DNA of 64,000 nt from Muricomes sp049840515 (GTDB taxonomy: Bacteria; Bacillota; Clostridia; Lachnospirales; Lachnospiraceae). Below the pieces are notes generated by a model. The model worked only from the letters and a program-made list of their open reading frames with translations, was not told the origin of the DNA and searched no databases. The DNA is taken from the NCBI GenBank assembly GCA_049840515.1, contig JASGKW010000014.1, positions 1 to 64,000 of the forward strand, in the 5' to 3' direction. Positions within the stretch are counted from its first letter, which is position 1. Every line of letters begins with the position of its first letter. Below, one piece after another: positions 1 through 9,417 of this stretch. The position numbers and the translations under genes were made by a program.

Positions 1-1
1 T

Positions 2-2437
2 ATTGCGGATGTTTATGGTCTGAAAACCATTGATGAGCTCAGCTCGGCTCAGCGGAATTCATCAGCGGAAGATATCATCAAGTATCTGTGTACAGATGAG
101 AACTATGGTTATGGGCTGGATATTAAAAAACTAGATAAAAGTTATATTTTGAAAATGGTAAATCTCCGCTATGCTATCGGCCTCAATAGTTTTCAGAAAT
201 TTATTCCCATCATATTGGCAAAAGACGTCAGTGATGAAACTGTAGCCGCCATTATGGAAAATATGGACAAGCTCAACGGTGTGGATATTGCAGAAGATTC
301 CATGCGCCGGTATACAGACAGCAAATATTTTGCGTCCATCATAGGCTATACAGGAAAGATATCTGATGAAGAGTATGATGCTCTGGACAAAGATTTGAAA
401 AAAACATATTCAAAGACAGATATTATCGGAAAGGCTGGTCTTGAGAAAACTGTGGACGCAGTTTTACAGGGAACTAAAGGGGAGACTGAGCTGTATGTGG
501 ACAGTGTGGGGAAAGTCACGGACACTGTCAGCAATAAAGAGCCGGAGGCTGGAAACGATGTTTATCTGACGATTGACAAGGATTTGCAGGAGGAGACTTA
601 CCAGTTGATTGAGGAAAAACTGGCGGGTATTCTATTAAACAAACTCAGAAATGTGATGAACTATGATCCAAGCCAGACCTCTGATTCCAAGGAAATTATT
701 ATTCCGGTGGACGATGCCTATAATGCATTTATAGGAAATGAAATTTTAGATGAAGCGCATTTTGGGGCGGATGACGCGAAACCTGTGGAAAAGCAGGTAT
801 ATTCTATTTTCCAGAATAAGAAATCTCTCGCCATTCAGGCAATTATTAATGAAATGAAAAACAGCAGGGCCCTCGCTTATAAAGACCTGCCCGATGAGAT
901 GAAAGCCTATATGGATTATATTTCCATCAATGTTTTGCAGACGGATACCGGGATTTTGATGCAGGATGAAATAAACAAACATAAAACCACAGATGATATT
1001 TATAAGCAGTGGACGACAGATGAGACAATCAGCTTGAACCAGTATTTAAATTATGCGATTTCACAGAACTGGATAGATACATCCAAGCTGTCAGATTACG
1101 TGTCCGCAGAAAAATATTCTGACTCGGAGGAAATTTATCAGGGGATTTTATCATTTTTGCAAGATTATTTGAATTCAGATGTGAATTTCGACAAACTTCT
1201 CTATAAATATCTTATAAAATCAAAGAGTATCACTGGCGGTCAAATTTGCGCCATGGTATATGAGCAGGGTGTCCTGCCTATGGATGAGGGAACTTATAAC
1301 GGATTAATCAGCGGAGGGGTTGACCCTTTCACATGGCTGTATCAGAAGATTCAAAGCCTTGAGATTACTCCGGGGCAGCTTGCGTTGGAACCCTGTACAG
1401 GTTCTGCGGTGGTCAGTGACCCCAATACTGGGGAGGTGCTGGCCTGTGTATCCTACCCGGGATATGATAATAACCGACTTGCCAATACGATGGACTCCAA
1501 GTACTATAATCAGCTTGTAACCGGACTTTCCCGTCCGTTTTACAATAATGCCACACAGGAACGAACCGCACCGGGTTCCACTTATAAGATGGTTTCTTCT
1601 GTGGCGGGGCTTACTGAAGGAATTATTTCAGGGGATACTTATCTCAACTGCACCGGTGAGTTTGACAAAGTGACTCCAAGTCCAAGGTGCTGGGCTTATC
1701 CCGGTTCCCACGGGGCTTTGAATGTTGTAAGCGCTCTGGAAGTATCATGCAACGTTTTTTATTACGAAGTAGGATACGATTTAGGAGTAGATTCAGAAGG
1801 AAATTACGACAGCGATAAAGGCGTGGAGCGGCTGGCCAAGTATGCCAGGGAATTTGGCCTGGGTGAAAAATCGGGCCTGGAGATTCCGGAGTCTGAGCCG
1901 CAGATTTCCGATGAGTATTCGGTGCTGTCCGCAATTGGACAAGGTACAAATAACTATACGGTGAGCCAGCTCAACAGATATGTCGCCACGGTGGCAAATA
2001 AAGGGACACTTTATAATCTGACTCTGTTAAAAAAGACCACGGATGTAAACGGAAAAACCATCAAACAATATGAACCTGTTGTTGCAAATAAAATTACAGA
2101 TGTAAGCAGCAATACATGGAATCTTATTCATCAGGGTATGGAGGCCGTAATCGGCTATAATACATCCACTTTTTCCGGGCTGGGAATTCCCATGGCAGGT
2201 AAAACCGGTACTGCACAGCAGAGTGCGGTTCATCCGGATCACGGTCTGTTTGTAGGATATGCCCCCGCCGAATCGCCGGAGATTGCGATAGCAGTTCGTA
2301 TCGCAAATGGTTACAGCTCATCCTACGCCGCCGAAATAGGGCGGGACATTGTCAGGGCAAACTTTAAACTGGCTGACAAAGATGAACTCATCACCGGCAG
2401 TGCGGCAGAAATAGGCAAACCAATAGTAGGAGACTAA
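2..2437 (+). CDS. mrdA: Penicillin-binding protein 2 (elongasome transpeptidase), 5' end cut by window
   Basis: The reading frame is open from base 2, so the gene starts upstream of the window; the first ATG at 149 is internal. A PBP-dimer region leads into a transpeptidase domain with SxxK in APGSTYKM, SxN in EVSCNVFYYE and KTG in GKTGTAQQ. Between the dimer and catalytic parts lies a long, mostly hydrophilic stretch of several hundred residues, which makes this protein larger than proteobacterial PBP2; I recall such long forms in Clostridia. It should cross-link lateral-wall peptidoglycan with the RodA encoded at 4229. The min genes follow 43 bases downstream, giving the usual clostridial shape and division block. 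The missing N-terminus should hold the membrane anchor. Confidence 0.93.
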   Translation: MADVYGLKTIDELSSAQRNSSAEDIIKYLCTDENYGYGLDIKKLDKSYILKMVNLRYAIGLNSFQKFIPIILAKDVSDETVAAIMENMDKLNGVDIAEDSMRRYTDSKYFASIIGYTGKISDEEYDALDKDLKKTYSKTDIIGKAGLEKTVDAVLQGTKGETELYVDSVGKVTDTVSNKEPEAGNDVYLTIDKDLQEETYQLIEEKLAGILLNKLRNVMNYDPSQTSDSKEIIIPVDDAYNAFIGNEILDEAHFGADDAKPVEKQVYSIFQNKKSLAIQAIINEMKNSRALAYKDLPDEMKAYMDYISINVLQTDTGILMQDEINKHKTTDDIYKQWTTDETISLNQYLNYAISQNWIDTSKLSDYVSAEKYSDSEEIYQGILSFLQDYLNSDVNFDKLLYKYLIKSKSITGGQICAMVYEQGVLPMDEGTYNGLISGGVDPFTWLYQKIQSLEITPGQLALEPCTGSAVVSDPNTGEVLACVSYPGYDNNRLANTMDSKYYNQLVTGLSRPFYNNATQERTAPGSTYKMVSSVAGLTEGIISGDTYLNCTGEFDKVTPSPRCWAYPGSHGALNVVSALEVSCNVFYYEVGYDLGVDSEGNYDSDKGVERLAKYAREFGLGEKSGLEIPESEPQISDEYSVLSAIGQGTNNYTVSQLNRYVATVANKGTLYNLTLLKKTTDVNGKTIKQYEPVVANKITDVSSNTWNLIHQGMEAVIGYNTSTFSGLGIPMAGKTGTAQQSAVHPDHGLFVGYAPAESPEIAIAVRIANGYSSSYAAEIGRDIVRANFKLADKDELITGSAAEIGKPIVGD

Positions 2438-2480
2438 ACTGGCCGAAAGCAACTTCATTTTAAAAGGAATGTGAGAGTAC

Positions 2481-3125
2481 ATGGACAAGCTTGTAATGAT
2501 TAAGAGCAGTAAATATGGGATTGAAGTTCATTTAGATCCGGAAGTGCCCTTTGATATTCTGCTGGAAAGTGTGGCTTCAAAATTCAGAGATTCTGCAAAA
2601 TTTTTTGAAGGAGCAAAGATGGCAGTTACATTTCTGGGCAGAAAGCTTTCCGATGAGGAAGAACAGAAAATCCTGGAACTGATTTCCGATATCACAGCAA
2701 TTGACATTGTTTGTGTCATTGAACGTGATGAAACCAATGATATGATGTACAAAAGCATTGTGGAGAATGCCCTTACCAATATCCAGAAGAAGGAAGGGCA
2801 GTTCTACAGAGGGACTTTAAGAAAAAGACAGGTGCTGGAATCCGACTCAAGCATCATCATACTTGGTGATGTGGAGCTGGGTGCTAAAGTAATTGCCAAA
2901 GGAAATGTTGTCATTGTTGGTTCATTGTATGGCTCGGTTCACGCAGGAGCAGCGGGAAACAAAGAGGCGTTTGTCACTGCCTTGTCCATGCAGCCTAAGC
3001 AACTTCGAATTGGCGATATTGAAGCAAAGCGTCAGGTTATCTATCAGGAAAGCTCCAGTATCAAAGGCCCTAAGATAGCAATAGTGGACGGACGCCGAAT
3101 CTACATAGATCCGCTCGTGGACTAA
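2481..3125 (+). CDS. minC: Septum site-determining protein MinC
   Basis: This 214-residue protein has an N-terminal MinC-N-like domain (about 1-95) and a C-terminal glycine-rich beta-helix (about 105-210) with the characteristic runs SSIIILGDVELGAKV and GNVVIVGSLYGSVHAG. It inhibits FtsZ polymerisation away from mid-cell and is brought to the membrane by MinD, encoded next. The start ATG follows an AAAGGAATG ribosome-binding region about 10 bases upstream. It sits in the mrdA-minC-minD-minE-rodA series and is probably co-transcribed with it. Confidence 0.93.
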   Translation: MDKLVMIKSSKYGIEVHLDPEVPFDILLESVASKFRDSAKFFEGAKMAVTFLGRKLSDEEEQKILELISDITAIDIVCVIERDETNDMMYKSIVENALTNIQKKEGQFYRGTLRKRQVLESDSSIIILGDVELGAKVIAKGNVVIVGSLYGSVHAGAAGNKEAFVTALSMQPKQLRIGDIEAKRQVIYQESSSIKGPKIAIVDGRRIYIDPLVD

Positions 3126-3218
3126 GCATCTTTTATACACAGCGCCGGCCTTTGGGGCTGTACTATGGTATATCTGAAATATGACAGAAATAAGAGAAGT
3201 TGTAGGAGGAAGGAAAAC

Positions 3219-4010
3219 ATGGGAGAAGTCATTGTTATTACATCAGGAAAAGGCGGAGTCGGAAAAACGACTACGACAGCAAATATCGGAATTGGTTTAT
3301 CTCAGCTTGGAAAGAAAGTCATCGTAATAGACACAGATTTGGGGCTTCGGAATCTGGACGTGGTTATGGGGCTTGAAAACAGGATTGTCTATAATCTGGT
3401 TGATGTAATAGAAGGGAGCTGCCGGTTGAAACAGGCATTAATCAGGGACAAGCGTTTTCCTGAATTGTACCTGCTTCCCTCTGCCCAGACAAAGGATAAA
3501 ACAGCAGTGTCACCGGAGCAGATGCGCAAATTAATTGGTGACTTGAAAGATGAATTTGATTACATACTTCTGGACTGTCCCGCAGGAATTGAACAGGGCT
3601 TTGAAAATGCTGTGGCCGGGGCGGACAGGGCCATTATTGTCACAACACCGGAGGTATCCGCCATCAGGGATGCAGACCGCATCATCGGTCTTCTGGAAGT
3701 TCATGGAATCAAAAAGAATGATTTGATTATCAATCGAATCCGCATAGACATGGTAAAACGTGGAGATATGATGTCTGTGGAGGATGTAACCGAAATTCTG
3801 GCAATTCATCTGCTGGGAGTGATTCCCGATGATGAACAGGTTGTAATTGCAACAAACCAGGGAGAACCCATTGTAGGAACTGACTGTATATCGGGACATG
3901 CCTATGAAAATGTGTGCAAACGCATTTTAGGTCAGGAAGTTCCGATTATGGAGTTTGGCAAAACGGAAGGAATTCTAGCAAAATTTTCCAGCCTGTTTAA
4001 AAGAAATTAG
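3219..4010 (+). CDS. minD: Septum site-determining ATPase MinD
   Basis: This is a ParA/MinD P-loop ATPase with the deviant Walker A motif SGKGGVGKTTTTANIG at the N-terminus, the DTDLGLRNLD switch region and the DYILLDCPAG Walker B region. It ends in a short basic amphipathic tail (LAKFSSLFKRN) that fits a membrane-targeting helix. I chose ATG 3219 over the upstream start at 3165 because a strong AGGAGGAAGG site lies 7-16 bases before it and all MinD homology starts at that Met, giving 263 residues. It binds the membrane in the ATP form, recruits MinC and is released by MinE. Confidence 0.95.
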   Translation: MGEVIVITSGKGGVGKTTTTANIGIGLSQLGKKVIVIDTDLGLRNLDVVMGLENRIVYNLVDVIEGSCRLKQALIRDKRFPELYLLPSAQTKDKTAVSPEQMRKLIGDLKDEFDYILLDCPAGIEQGFENAVAGADRAIIVTTPEVSAIRDADRIIGLLEVHGIKKNDLIINRIRIDMVKRGDMMSVEDVTEILAIHLLGVIPDDEQVVIATNQGEPIVGTDCISGHAYENVCKRILGQEVPIMEFGKTEGILAKFSSLFKRN

Positions 4011-4022
4011 GAGGGAAATATT

Positions 4023-4232
4023 ATGAGTGTACCATCTGTTCACGTTGCAAAAGAGAGACTGAAAACTTTATTGTTGGCAGACAGGATGCAGTGCACACCC
4101 GAAACAGCGGAAAAATTTTCTTCAGACATATATCACACAGTATCAAAATATCTGGAGATTAATCCCGAGAATTTTCACGTTCAGATAACACCCACAGATA
4201 TACATATCAAGATTACAGGAGAGGACTATTGA
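4023..4232 (+). CDS. minE: Cell division topological specificity factor MinE
   Basis: This 69-residue protein lies 12 bases after minD behind a GGAGGG site. It has the MinE pattern: an N-terminal segment with VAKERLKTLLLADR that contacts MinD, and a C-terminal dimerisation half ending in beta strands (VQITPTDIHIKITG). It is somewhat shorter than the usual 80-90 residues. It stimulates MinD ATPase activity to make the Min system oscillate or turn over. Its stop overlaps the TTG start of rodA by three bases, which suggests translational coupling. Confidence 0.88.
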   Translation: MSVPSVHVAKERLKTLLLADRMQCTPETAEKFSSDIYHTVSKYLEINPENFHVQITPTDIHIKITGEDY

Positions 4233-5359
4233 AACTTCATTTTCTGAATATTAGGCAAAGATATCATCTAAAAGAATATAAATTCGGCCTGGTTGCACTT
4301 GTAACTGCAATTTCCATTATCGGTATTTTCGTTGTGGGAAGTGCACAGGCCTCCGTCCAGGGAAGACAGATTGCAGGGGTATTGTTCGGAACCGCTGCTA
4401 TGATTGTGATTTCCTTGATTGACTACAAATGGGTGCTGAATTTCTATTGGCCTTTGTATGGGCTCAATATTGTTCTGCTCCTGGCAGTTCTGTTTTTTGG
4501 CGAAAATATTAATGGAGCTACGAGATGGCTGAATCTTGGTTTTGTACAGTTTCAGCCTTCCGATTTGACAAAACTTATCACAATTTTGTTTTTTGCAAAG
4601 TTTTTAATGGAGCGGGAACAGAAGATTAACAACAAAAAAACGATTATTCAGGCGGCTGCTCTTATTCTGCCATCACTGATTCTGATTTATAAGCAGCCTA
4701 ACCTTTCCAATACAATTTGTCTGGCGGCATTGTTTTGTATCATGTTATATATGGGCGGTCTGAGTTATAAATTGATTGGTACAGTACTTGCCATTGTAAT
4801 TCCCGTTTCAGTATTATTTTTGGCGATAGTAGTCCAGCCAAACCAGCCATTTTTGAAAGGCTACCAGCAGAAACGTATTCTGGCGTGGCTGGAGCCTGAA
4901 AAATACGCCACTGATGAGGCTTACCAGCAGATTAATTCTGTAATGGCAATTGGGTCAGGAATGCTCACCGGAAAAGGTTATAATAATAACACTACGACAT
5001 CCGTTAAGAACGGAAATTTTATTTCAGAACCACAGACAGACTTTATTTTTGCAATTATTGGAGAAGAATTAGGATTTGTGGGTTGTTGTGTTGTTATAAT
5101 TTTGCTATTATTAATAGTAATAGATTGTATTTTAATTGGGGTTAAAGCTAAAGACACCGGAGGACGACTCATCTGTGGAGGGGTCGCCGCACTGATAGGA
5201 GTACAGACATTTATTAATATCAGTGTGGCTACGCAGATTTTCCCGAATACAGGGATTTCACTCCCCTTTGTGAGTTATGGACTGACTTCCATTGTGTGCT
5301 TCTATATGGGAATTGGTTTTGTACTGAATGTCGGCTTGCAGCCTAATAAATATCAGTAG
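4229..5359 (+). CDS. rodA: SEDS glycosyltransferase RodA
   Basis: This 376-residue polytopic membrane protein belongs to the FtsW/RodA/SpoVE (SEDS) family, with about ten hydrophobic segments. Family motifs are visible: NGATRWLNLG followed by VQFQPSDLTKL, the extracellular loop with AWLEPEKYATDEAYQQ, and PQTDFIFAIIGEELGFVG near the C-terminus. It polymerises glycan strands from lipid II with the PBP2 at the window start. The start is a TTG that overlaps the minE stop and is preceded by AGGAGAGG. RodA rather than FtsW is inferred from the mrdA neighbourhood. Confidence 0.92.
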   Translation: MKLHFLNIRQRYHLKEYKFGLVALVTAISIIGIFVVGSAQASVQGRQIAGVLFGTAAMIVISLIDYKWVLNFYWPLYGLNIVLLLAVLFFGENINGATRWLNLGFVQFQPSDLTKLITILFFAKFLMEREQKINNKKTIIQAAALILPSLILIYKQPNLSNTICLAALFCIMLYMGGLSYKLIGTVLAIVIPVSVLFLAIVVQPNQPFLKGYQQKRILAWLEPEKYATDEAYQQINSVMAIGSGMLTGKGYNNNTTTSVKNGNFISEPQTDFIFAIIGEELGFVGCCVVIILLLLIVIDCILIGVKAKDTGGRLICGGVAALIGVQTFINISVATQIFPNTGISLPFVSYGLTSIVCFYMGIGFVLNVGLQPNKYQ

Positions 5360-5373
5360 AGGAGATAGCACAT

Positions 5374-5769
5374 ATGAACATAGGATTAGTAGCGCACGAT
5401 GCAAAAAAGAAATTAATGCAGAACTTTTGTATCGCTTACAGAGGCATCTTGAACAAGCATCAACTCTTTGCCACAGAGACTACTGGGATTTTGGTGGAGA
5501 GCGTGACAAATTTAAATATTCACAAATATCTTGCAGGTCACCTGGGCGGACAGCAGCAGATTGGTTCACAGATTGAGCACAACAATATGGATTTACTCAT
5601 ATTTTTCCGCGACCCGCTGACTCCCCGTTCCCATGAACCGGATGTGAATGATATTGTAAAGCTGTGCGATATTTATAATATTCCCATGGCGACCAATATT
5701 GCAACGGCGGAGGCATTGATTTTGGCATTGGACAGAGGGGATCTTGACTGGCGTGAAATGTATAAATAA
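5374..5769 (+). CDS. mgsA: Methylglyoxal synthase
   Basis: This 131-residue protein has the compact MGS fold with the phosphate-binding and catalytic motifs IGLVAHDAKK, ATETTGIL, GGQQQIG and FFRDPLTPRSHEPDV. It converts dihydroxyacetone phosphate to methylglyoxal, a bypass when phosphate is limiting. It starts 14 bases after rodA behind a GGAGATAG site and its 3' end overlaps the following carboxypeptidase gene. The mgsA position beside rodA is conserved in Lachnospiraceae as far as I recall. Confidence 0.94.
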   Translation: MNIGLVAHDAKKKLMQNFCIAYRGILNKHQLFATETTGILVESVTNLNIHKYLAGHLGGQQQIGSQIEHNNMDLLIFFRDPLTPRSHEPDVNDIVKLCDIYNIPMATNIATAEALILALDRGDLDWREMYK

Positions 5770-6727
5770 AAAAATTACTGCTATCCTGTGTATAGCAGTT
5801 CTTTTTCTTAGTGGGTGCAGTACCGGCACAAAAGACCTGCCTGCCACATATGAAAGAGAAAATTATAGTAAATCATTATATAAAGGCAATATGTTTGCAA
5901 AGGATTTGTGTGTGACAGACACAGATGTGCTGCTGGATGAATATGGTGCCGATGCCGGAGTCCATGCCGCAGGACTTTTCGACTTGAAGAATGAAAAAGT
6001 TCTTTATGCTGACAGAATACATGAGAGACTTTTTCCGGCCAGCACGACGAAAATTATGACTGCATATATTGCATTGAAATATGGAAATATGGAGGATGTA
6101 GTCACCGTAAGTCCTGAGGCGACAAACTTTTCCTATGACGAGCAGGTGAGCGGTCTGATGACCAGTGATACAATTACTTTATATGACTTGCTCTGCGGTC
6201 TGATGCTTCAGTCCGGGAATGACTGTGGTGTGGCAATTGCAGAACATCTGGCGGGAAGTGTTGAGGGATTTGTAAATATTATGAATGAGGAGGCAAATGC
6301 TCTGGGGGCCACAAATACTCATTTTGTCAATCCCCATGGTCTGCATGATGACTATCATTATACAACAGCATATGATTTATATCTCATGTTCAACGCATGT
6401 GCCAAAGATCAGAGATTTATGGATATTATTTCCATGTCCCACTACACAGGAACAATCACATCGGCTGACGGGACTGTCAGGACTCAGGAGTGGTACCCCA
6501 CAAATTACTATTCCAAGGGTGTTGTAAATTCTCCTGCCGGCATAACTGTATTGGGAGGAAAAACCGGGACAACCGATGAAGCAGGAGCCTGTGTTGTCCT
6601 GTATGACCAGGATTCACAAAACAATCCTTACATATCCATTGTGATGGGAGCTTCGGATAAATCAGTTCTCTACGGTGATATGTCTGCACTTCTGGATGCT
6701 GGTGTTCCGAAAGAGACCAGACAATAA
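5753..6727 (+). CDS. D-alanyl-D-alanine carboxypeptidase, lipoprotein (PBP5/DacF family)
   Basis: This is a serine DD-peptidase of the S11 family with SxxK in PASTTKIMTAY, SxN in LQSGNDCGVA and KTG in GGKTGTTDEAG. The N-terminus is a lipoprotein signal with a lipobox at FLSGC, so the enzyme is probably membrane-anchored on the outside. It trims the terminal D-Ala from peptidoglycan stem peptides. I prefer the GTG at 5753, twelve bases after GAGGGG; a TTG at 5744 is also possible. Both starts lie inside the 3' end of mgsA. The gene closes the operon and is followed by a good terminator. Confidence 0.87.
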   Translation: MKCINKKITAILCIAVLFLSGCSTGTKDLPATYERENYSKSLYKGNMFAKDLCVTDTDVLLDEYGADAGVHAAGLFDLKNEKVLYADRIHERLFPASTTKIMTAYIALKYGNMEDVVTVSPEATNFSYDEQVSGLMTSDTITLYDLLCGLMLQSGNDCGVAIAEHLAGSVEGFVNIMNEEANALGATNTHFVNPHGLHDDYHYTTAYDLYLMFNACAKDQRFMDIISMSHYTGTITSADGTVRTQEWYPTNYYSKGVVNSPAGITVLGGKTGTTDEAGACVVLYDQDSQNNPYISIVMGASDKSVLYGDMSALLDAGVPKETRQ

Positions 6728-6739
6728 TTTTTCTAACCA

Positions 6740-6790
6740 AATAAGGGTATATACTCTGCCGCCAATTGGCAGGGTATTACACCCTTATTT
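6740..6790 (+). terminator. Rho-independent terminator after the carboxypeptidase gene
   Basis: A perfect ten-base inverted repeat, AAATAAGGGT (6740-6749) and ACCCTTATTT (6781-6790), is followed by a T-rich stretch. An inner TGCC/GGCA pairing strengthens the hairpin. It lies 12 bases after the stop and can also serve the convergent small gene at 6816. Confidence 0.8.
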
Positions 6791-6815
6791 TTTGTATTCT
6801 TTTTGATTCCATCAC

Positions 6816-7019
6816 TTATTCTGACATACTGTTAATTCTTCCGAACAGGCTGATTAGATAGAGCCCGCACAGGCCAACAATCGTATAAATAATTCTGGAA
6901 AGCCAGCTTAAATTTCCAAAGAGAAAGGCTACTAAATCGAATCGAAAAATGCCAACCAGAAGCCAGTTGACCGCTCCAATAATTACAATTGTCAGAGCAG
7001 TGTTATCAAACCACTTCAT
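6816..7019 (-). CDS. Small two-span membrane protein, DUF378 family
   Basis: This 67-residue protein starts at ATG 7019 behind GGAGGAAATAAT. It has two hydrophobic segments (about 9-30 and 40-60) separated by a short loop, and the DUF378 pattern with ALTIVIIGAVNWLLVGIF and YTIVGLCGLYLI. The family occurs widely in Firmicutes and I know of no established function. It is monocistronic, converging on the carboxypeptidase gene and diverging from the HlyD-like gene. The reading frame extends upstream to 7154, but without a ribosome site or homology. Confidence 0.85.
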   Translation of the reverse strand: MKWFDNTALTIVIIGAVNWLLVGIFRFDLVAFLFGNLSWLSRIIYTIVGLCGLYLISLFGRINSMSE

Positions 7020-7205
7020 ATTATTTCCTCCTTTTATATATATCGGTGTTACTAATGATGTGACAGTCCTGTCATACAGCCTGAGTTGGACTCTGCGCAA
7101 TATTTGAACTGTAACAATGCTTTTATTATTGCCACAAAAACTGGAAATATACACATAAAAATGTTATACTGGTAAAATATTATAAAAAGAATTGAGGCGT
7201 ATAAT

Positions 7206-8585
7206 TTGGCATCCCAAAAGAATAATTCTATTAGCATAAGGAAATATAAGACAAAGCGTGAGATGAATATAGGCATTTTTATTTTTGCCATTGTATTCAT
7301 CTATCTTATCGCAACCATCATCATGTATGCTACGACAAAGAAAGTGTCCGTGTATGAGGTCCGGGAGGGCAGTATTTTGAAGGATAATTCTTATGTCGGA
7401 TTGATTATAAGGAAAGAGAGCGTAGTAAACGCGGAGAATTCGGGTTATGTTAATTACTACCAGAATGAGAACAGCAAAGTAAAATCTGGCTCCGATATAT
7501 ATGCTGTTTCCTCCCAAAAGTTATCCTACGAAAAGGAGACAGAATCTGATAATGTTGCTTTAAGCGCTGAAGAACAGAAAATGCTCGTGATGAAAACACA
7601 AAGCTTTAATGAAAACTTTAATCCACAGAAGTTCTCGTCGGTATATTCTCTGAAAAATGAAATAACCAATACTATTTTGCTTGCCTCCAACCAGACCAAA
7701 ACAGACCAGCTGGCGGCGGTAATCGAAAAGAGCGGCGGCAGAGCGGAAGGCTATAAAACTTCTGAGGATGGCATTCTTGTATTAGGATATGACGGGTATG
7801 AGACATTGACTGTGGATTCCTTTAAAAAAGAGGATTTTGATAAAGGAAAATACAAGCAGACAAGCATGTCAGATAACATGAAGATTAAAAAGGGGGAGCC
7901 GGCCTACAAGCTTGTGACCGATGAAAACTGGTCTGTGCTGATACAGCTCAGTGAAGATGATGCCAGGCACCTGTCCGATTTGAATTATGTGAAAACACGT
8001 ATTGACCAGGACAGTGAGTCTATATGGGCTGATTTCTCTATCTTAAAAAAAGGAAATGATTATTACGGAAAATTGGATTACGATAATTCCATGGTCCGGT
8101 ATGCCGATGAAAGATTCCTGAATGTAGAGCTAATACTGGAGGACGAGAGAGGCCTGAAGATTCCAAGGAGCAGTGTGGTGGAAAAGGATTTTTATGAGGT
8201 GCCCCAGGGATACATTACTTCCGGCGGCAACAGTTCCTCATCCGGTGTTATGATTCAGGAAAGAGGCAGTTCAGTTACATTCCAACCGGTAAATATTTAT
8301 AAATCAACAGAGGATGGCACAGTATATCTAAATCCGTCTGAGTTAAAAAGAGGTACAGTACTTGTGAAACCTGAGTCCTCCGAGACCTTTACATTGTCTG
8401 AAACAAAGCCTCTGAAAGGTGTTTATAATATTAACAAAGGTTATGCAATCTTTAAGCAGGTTACAATTCTCGCCAAAAGTGATGAATACTATATTGTGCA
8501 GCAAAATGAACCTTACGGTCTGTATAATTATGATCATATTGTGCAGGAAGGAAATTCTGTCAAAGAAGATGAAGTGGTATTTTAA
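7206..8585 (+). CDS. HlyD-like membrane-fusion/adaptor protein
   Basis: This 459-residue protein has one N-terminal membrane span (about 22-42) followed by a large extracytoplasmic part. The first extracellular stretch (VYEVREGSILKDNSYVGLIIRKESVVNAENSGYVNYY) resembles the lipoyl/barrel-sandwich arm of HlyD-type periplasmic adaptors. The start is a TTG six bases after GAGGCG. A -10-like TATACT at 7165-7170 precedes it. No transporter gene lies beside it. In Lachnospiraceae I recall this gene type near yggS-sepF, where its partner is unknown. It may act in envelope assembly rather than efflux; that is inference. Confidence 0.7.
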   Translation: MASQKNNSISIRKYKTKREMNIGIFIFAIVFIYLIATIIMYATTKKVSVYEVREGSILKDNSYVGLIIRKESVVNAENSGYVNYYQNENSKVKSGSDIYAVSSQKLSYEKETESDNVALSAEEQKMLVMKTQSFNENFNPQKFSSVYSLKNEITNTILLASNQTKTDQLAAVIEKSGGRAEGYKTSEDGILVLGYDGYETLTVDSFKKEDFDKGKYKQTSMSDNMKIKKGEPAYKLVTDENWSVLIQLSEDDARHLSDLNYVKTRIDQDSESIWADFSILKKGNDYYGKLDYDNSMVRYADERFLNVELILEDERGLKIPRSSVVEKDFYEVPQGYITSGGNSSSSGVMIQERGSSVTFQPVNIYKSTEDGTVYLNPSELKRGTVLVKPESSETFTLSETKPLKGVYNINKGYAIFKQVTILAKSDEYYIVQQNEPYGLYNYDHIVQEGNSVKEDEVVF

Positions 8586-8648
8586 ATTCGGTTATGACAG
8601 AAAGTTTCTGTAATTGGAATTTAGTAAATCAGGAAGGAGTATAGAAAA

Positions 8649-9341
8649 ATGTTAAAAGAACAGTTAGAAGAGGTGGAACATCGGATACAGGCTGCATGTG
8701 ACAAAGCCGGGCGCAAAAGAGAAGAGGTGACACTGATTGCAGTCAGCAAAACATATCCGTCACCTGTCCTTATGGAAGCGTACAACCTCGGTGTCAGAGT
8801 TTTCGGGGAAAATAAAGTTCAGGAACTTACAGGAAAATACGAGGAGCTTCCCCATGACATCAGCTGGCACCTGATTGGACATCTTCAGACGAATAAAGTC
8901 AGATATATTATTGATAAGGTGGAATTAATCCATTCCGTGGACTCACTGAAGCTGGCAGAAGCGATTGAAAAAGAGGCCGCAAAGAAAAACTGTACGGTAA
9001 AAATACTGATAGAAGTGAATGTTGCACAGGAGGAGAGCAAATTTGGAGTAAAACCAGAGGAGGTAATTCCTCTTATTGAAAAACTCTCTGTATTTGAGCA
9101 TATTAAAGTGTGCGGACTTATGACAATAGCCCCATTTGTTGAAAATCCCGAGGATAATCGCCCGATTTTCGCAAATTTACAAAAATTATCTGTTGACATT
9201 AAGGCGAAAAACATTGATAATGTTAATGTGAGCATACTTTCAATGGGGATGACCAATGATTATGAGGTTGCAATTGAAGAAGGGGCAACTATGGTTCGCG
9301 TTGGAACTGGAATCTTTGGTGCCAGAAATTATGCCGTTTAA
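8649..9341 (+). CDS. yggS: Pyridoxal phosphate homeostasis protein, YggS/PROSC family
   Basis: This 230-residue alanine-racemase-like barrel protein carries the PLP lysine in TLIAVSKTYP, with further family motifs VFGENKVQEL, WHLIGHLQTNK, SVDSLKLAEAI and LSMGMTNDYEVAIEEGAT. It binds pyridoxal phosphate and buffers its free level. The start follows AGGAAGGAG. Placement ahead of sepF matches the conserved ylm cluster of Firmicutes. Confidence 0.95.
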   Translation: MLKEQLEEVEHRIQAACDKAGRKREEVTLIAVSKTYPSPVLMEAYNLGVRVFGENKVQELTGKYEELPHDISWHLIGHLQTNKVRYIIDKVELIHSVDSLKLAEAIEKEAAKKNCTVKILIEVNVAQEESKFGVKPEEVIPLIEKLSVFEHIKVCGLMTIAPFVENPEDNRPIFANLQKLSVDIKAKNIDNVNVSILSMGMTNDYEVAIEEGATMVRVGTGIFGARNYAV

Positions 9342-9417
9342 GGTGTGGAAGTCTGGAACAGAAAGTGCTTTCAAAATATAATTATGCGTCAGGAGAGCAT
9401 AAGACAGGAGTGTAAAG

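Noticed and set aside
1644..1949. Antisense ORF of 101 codons within the PBP2 gene
   Set aside because: It is a shadow of the coding frame, with no recognisable domain and no ribosome site.
3165..3218. Upstream start of minD giving 18 extra residues
   Set aside because: No ribosome site and no MinD homology in the extra residues; AGGAGGAAGG lies before ATG 3219.
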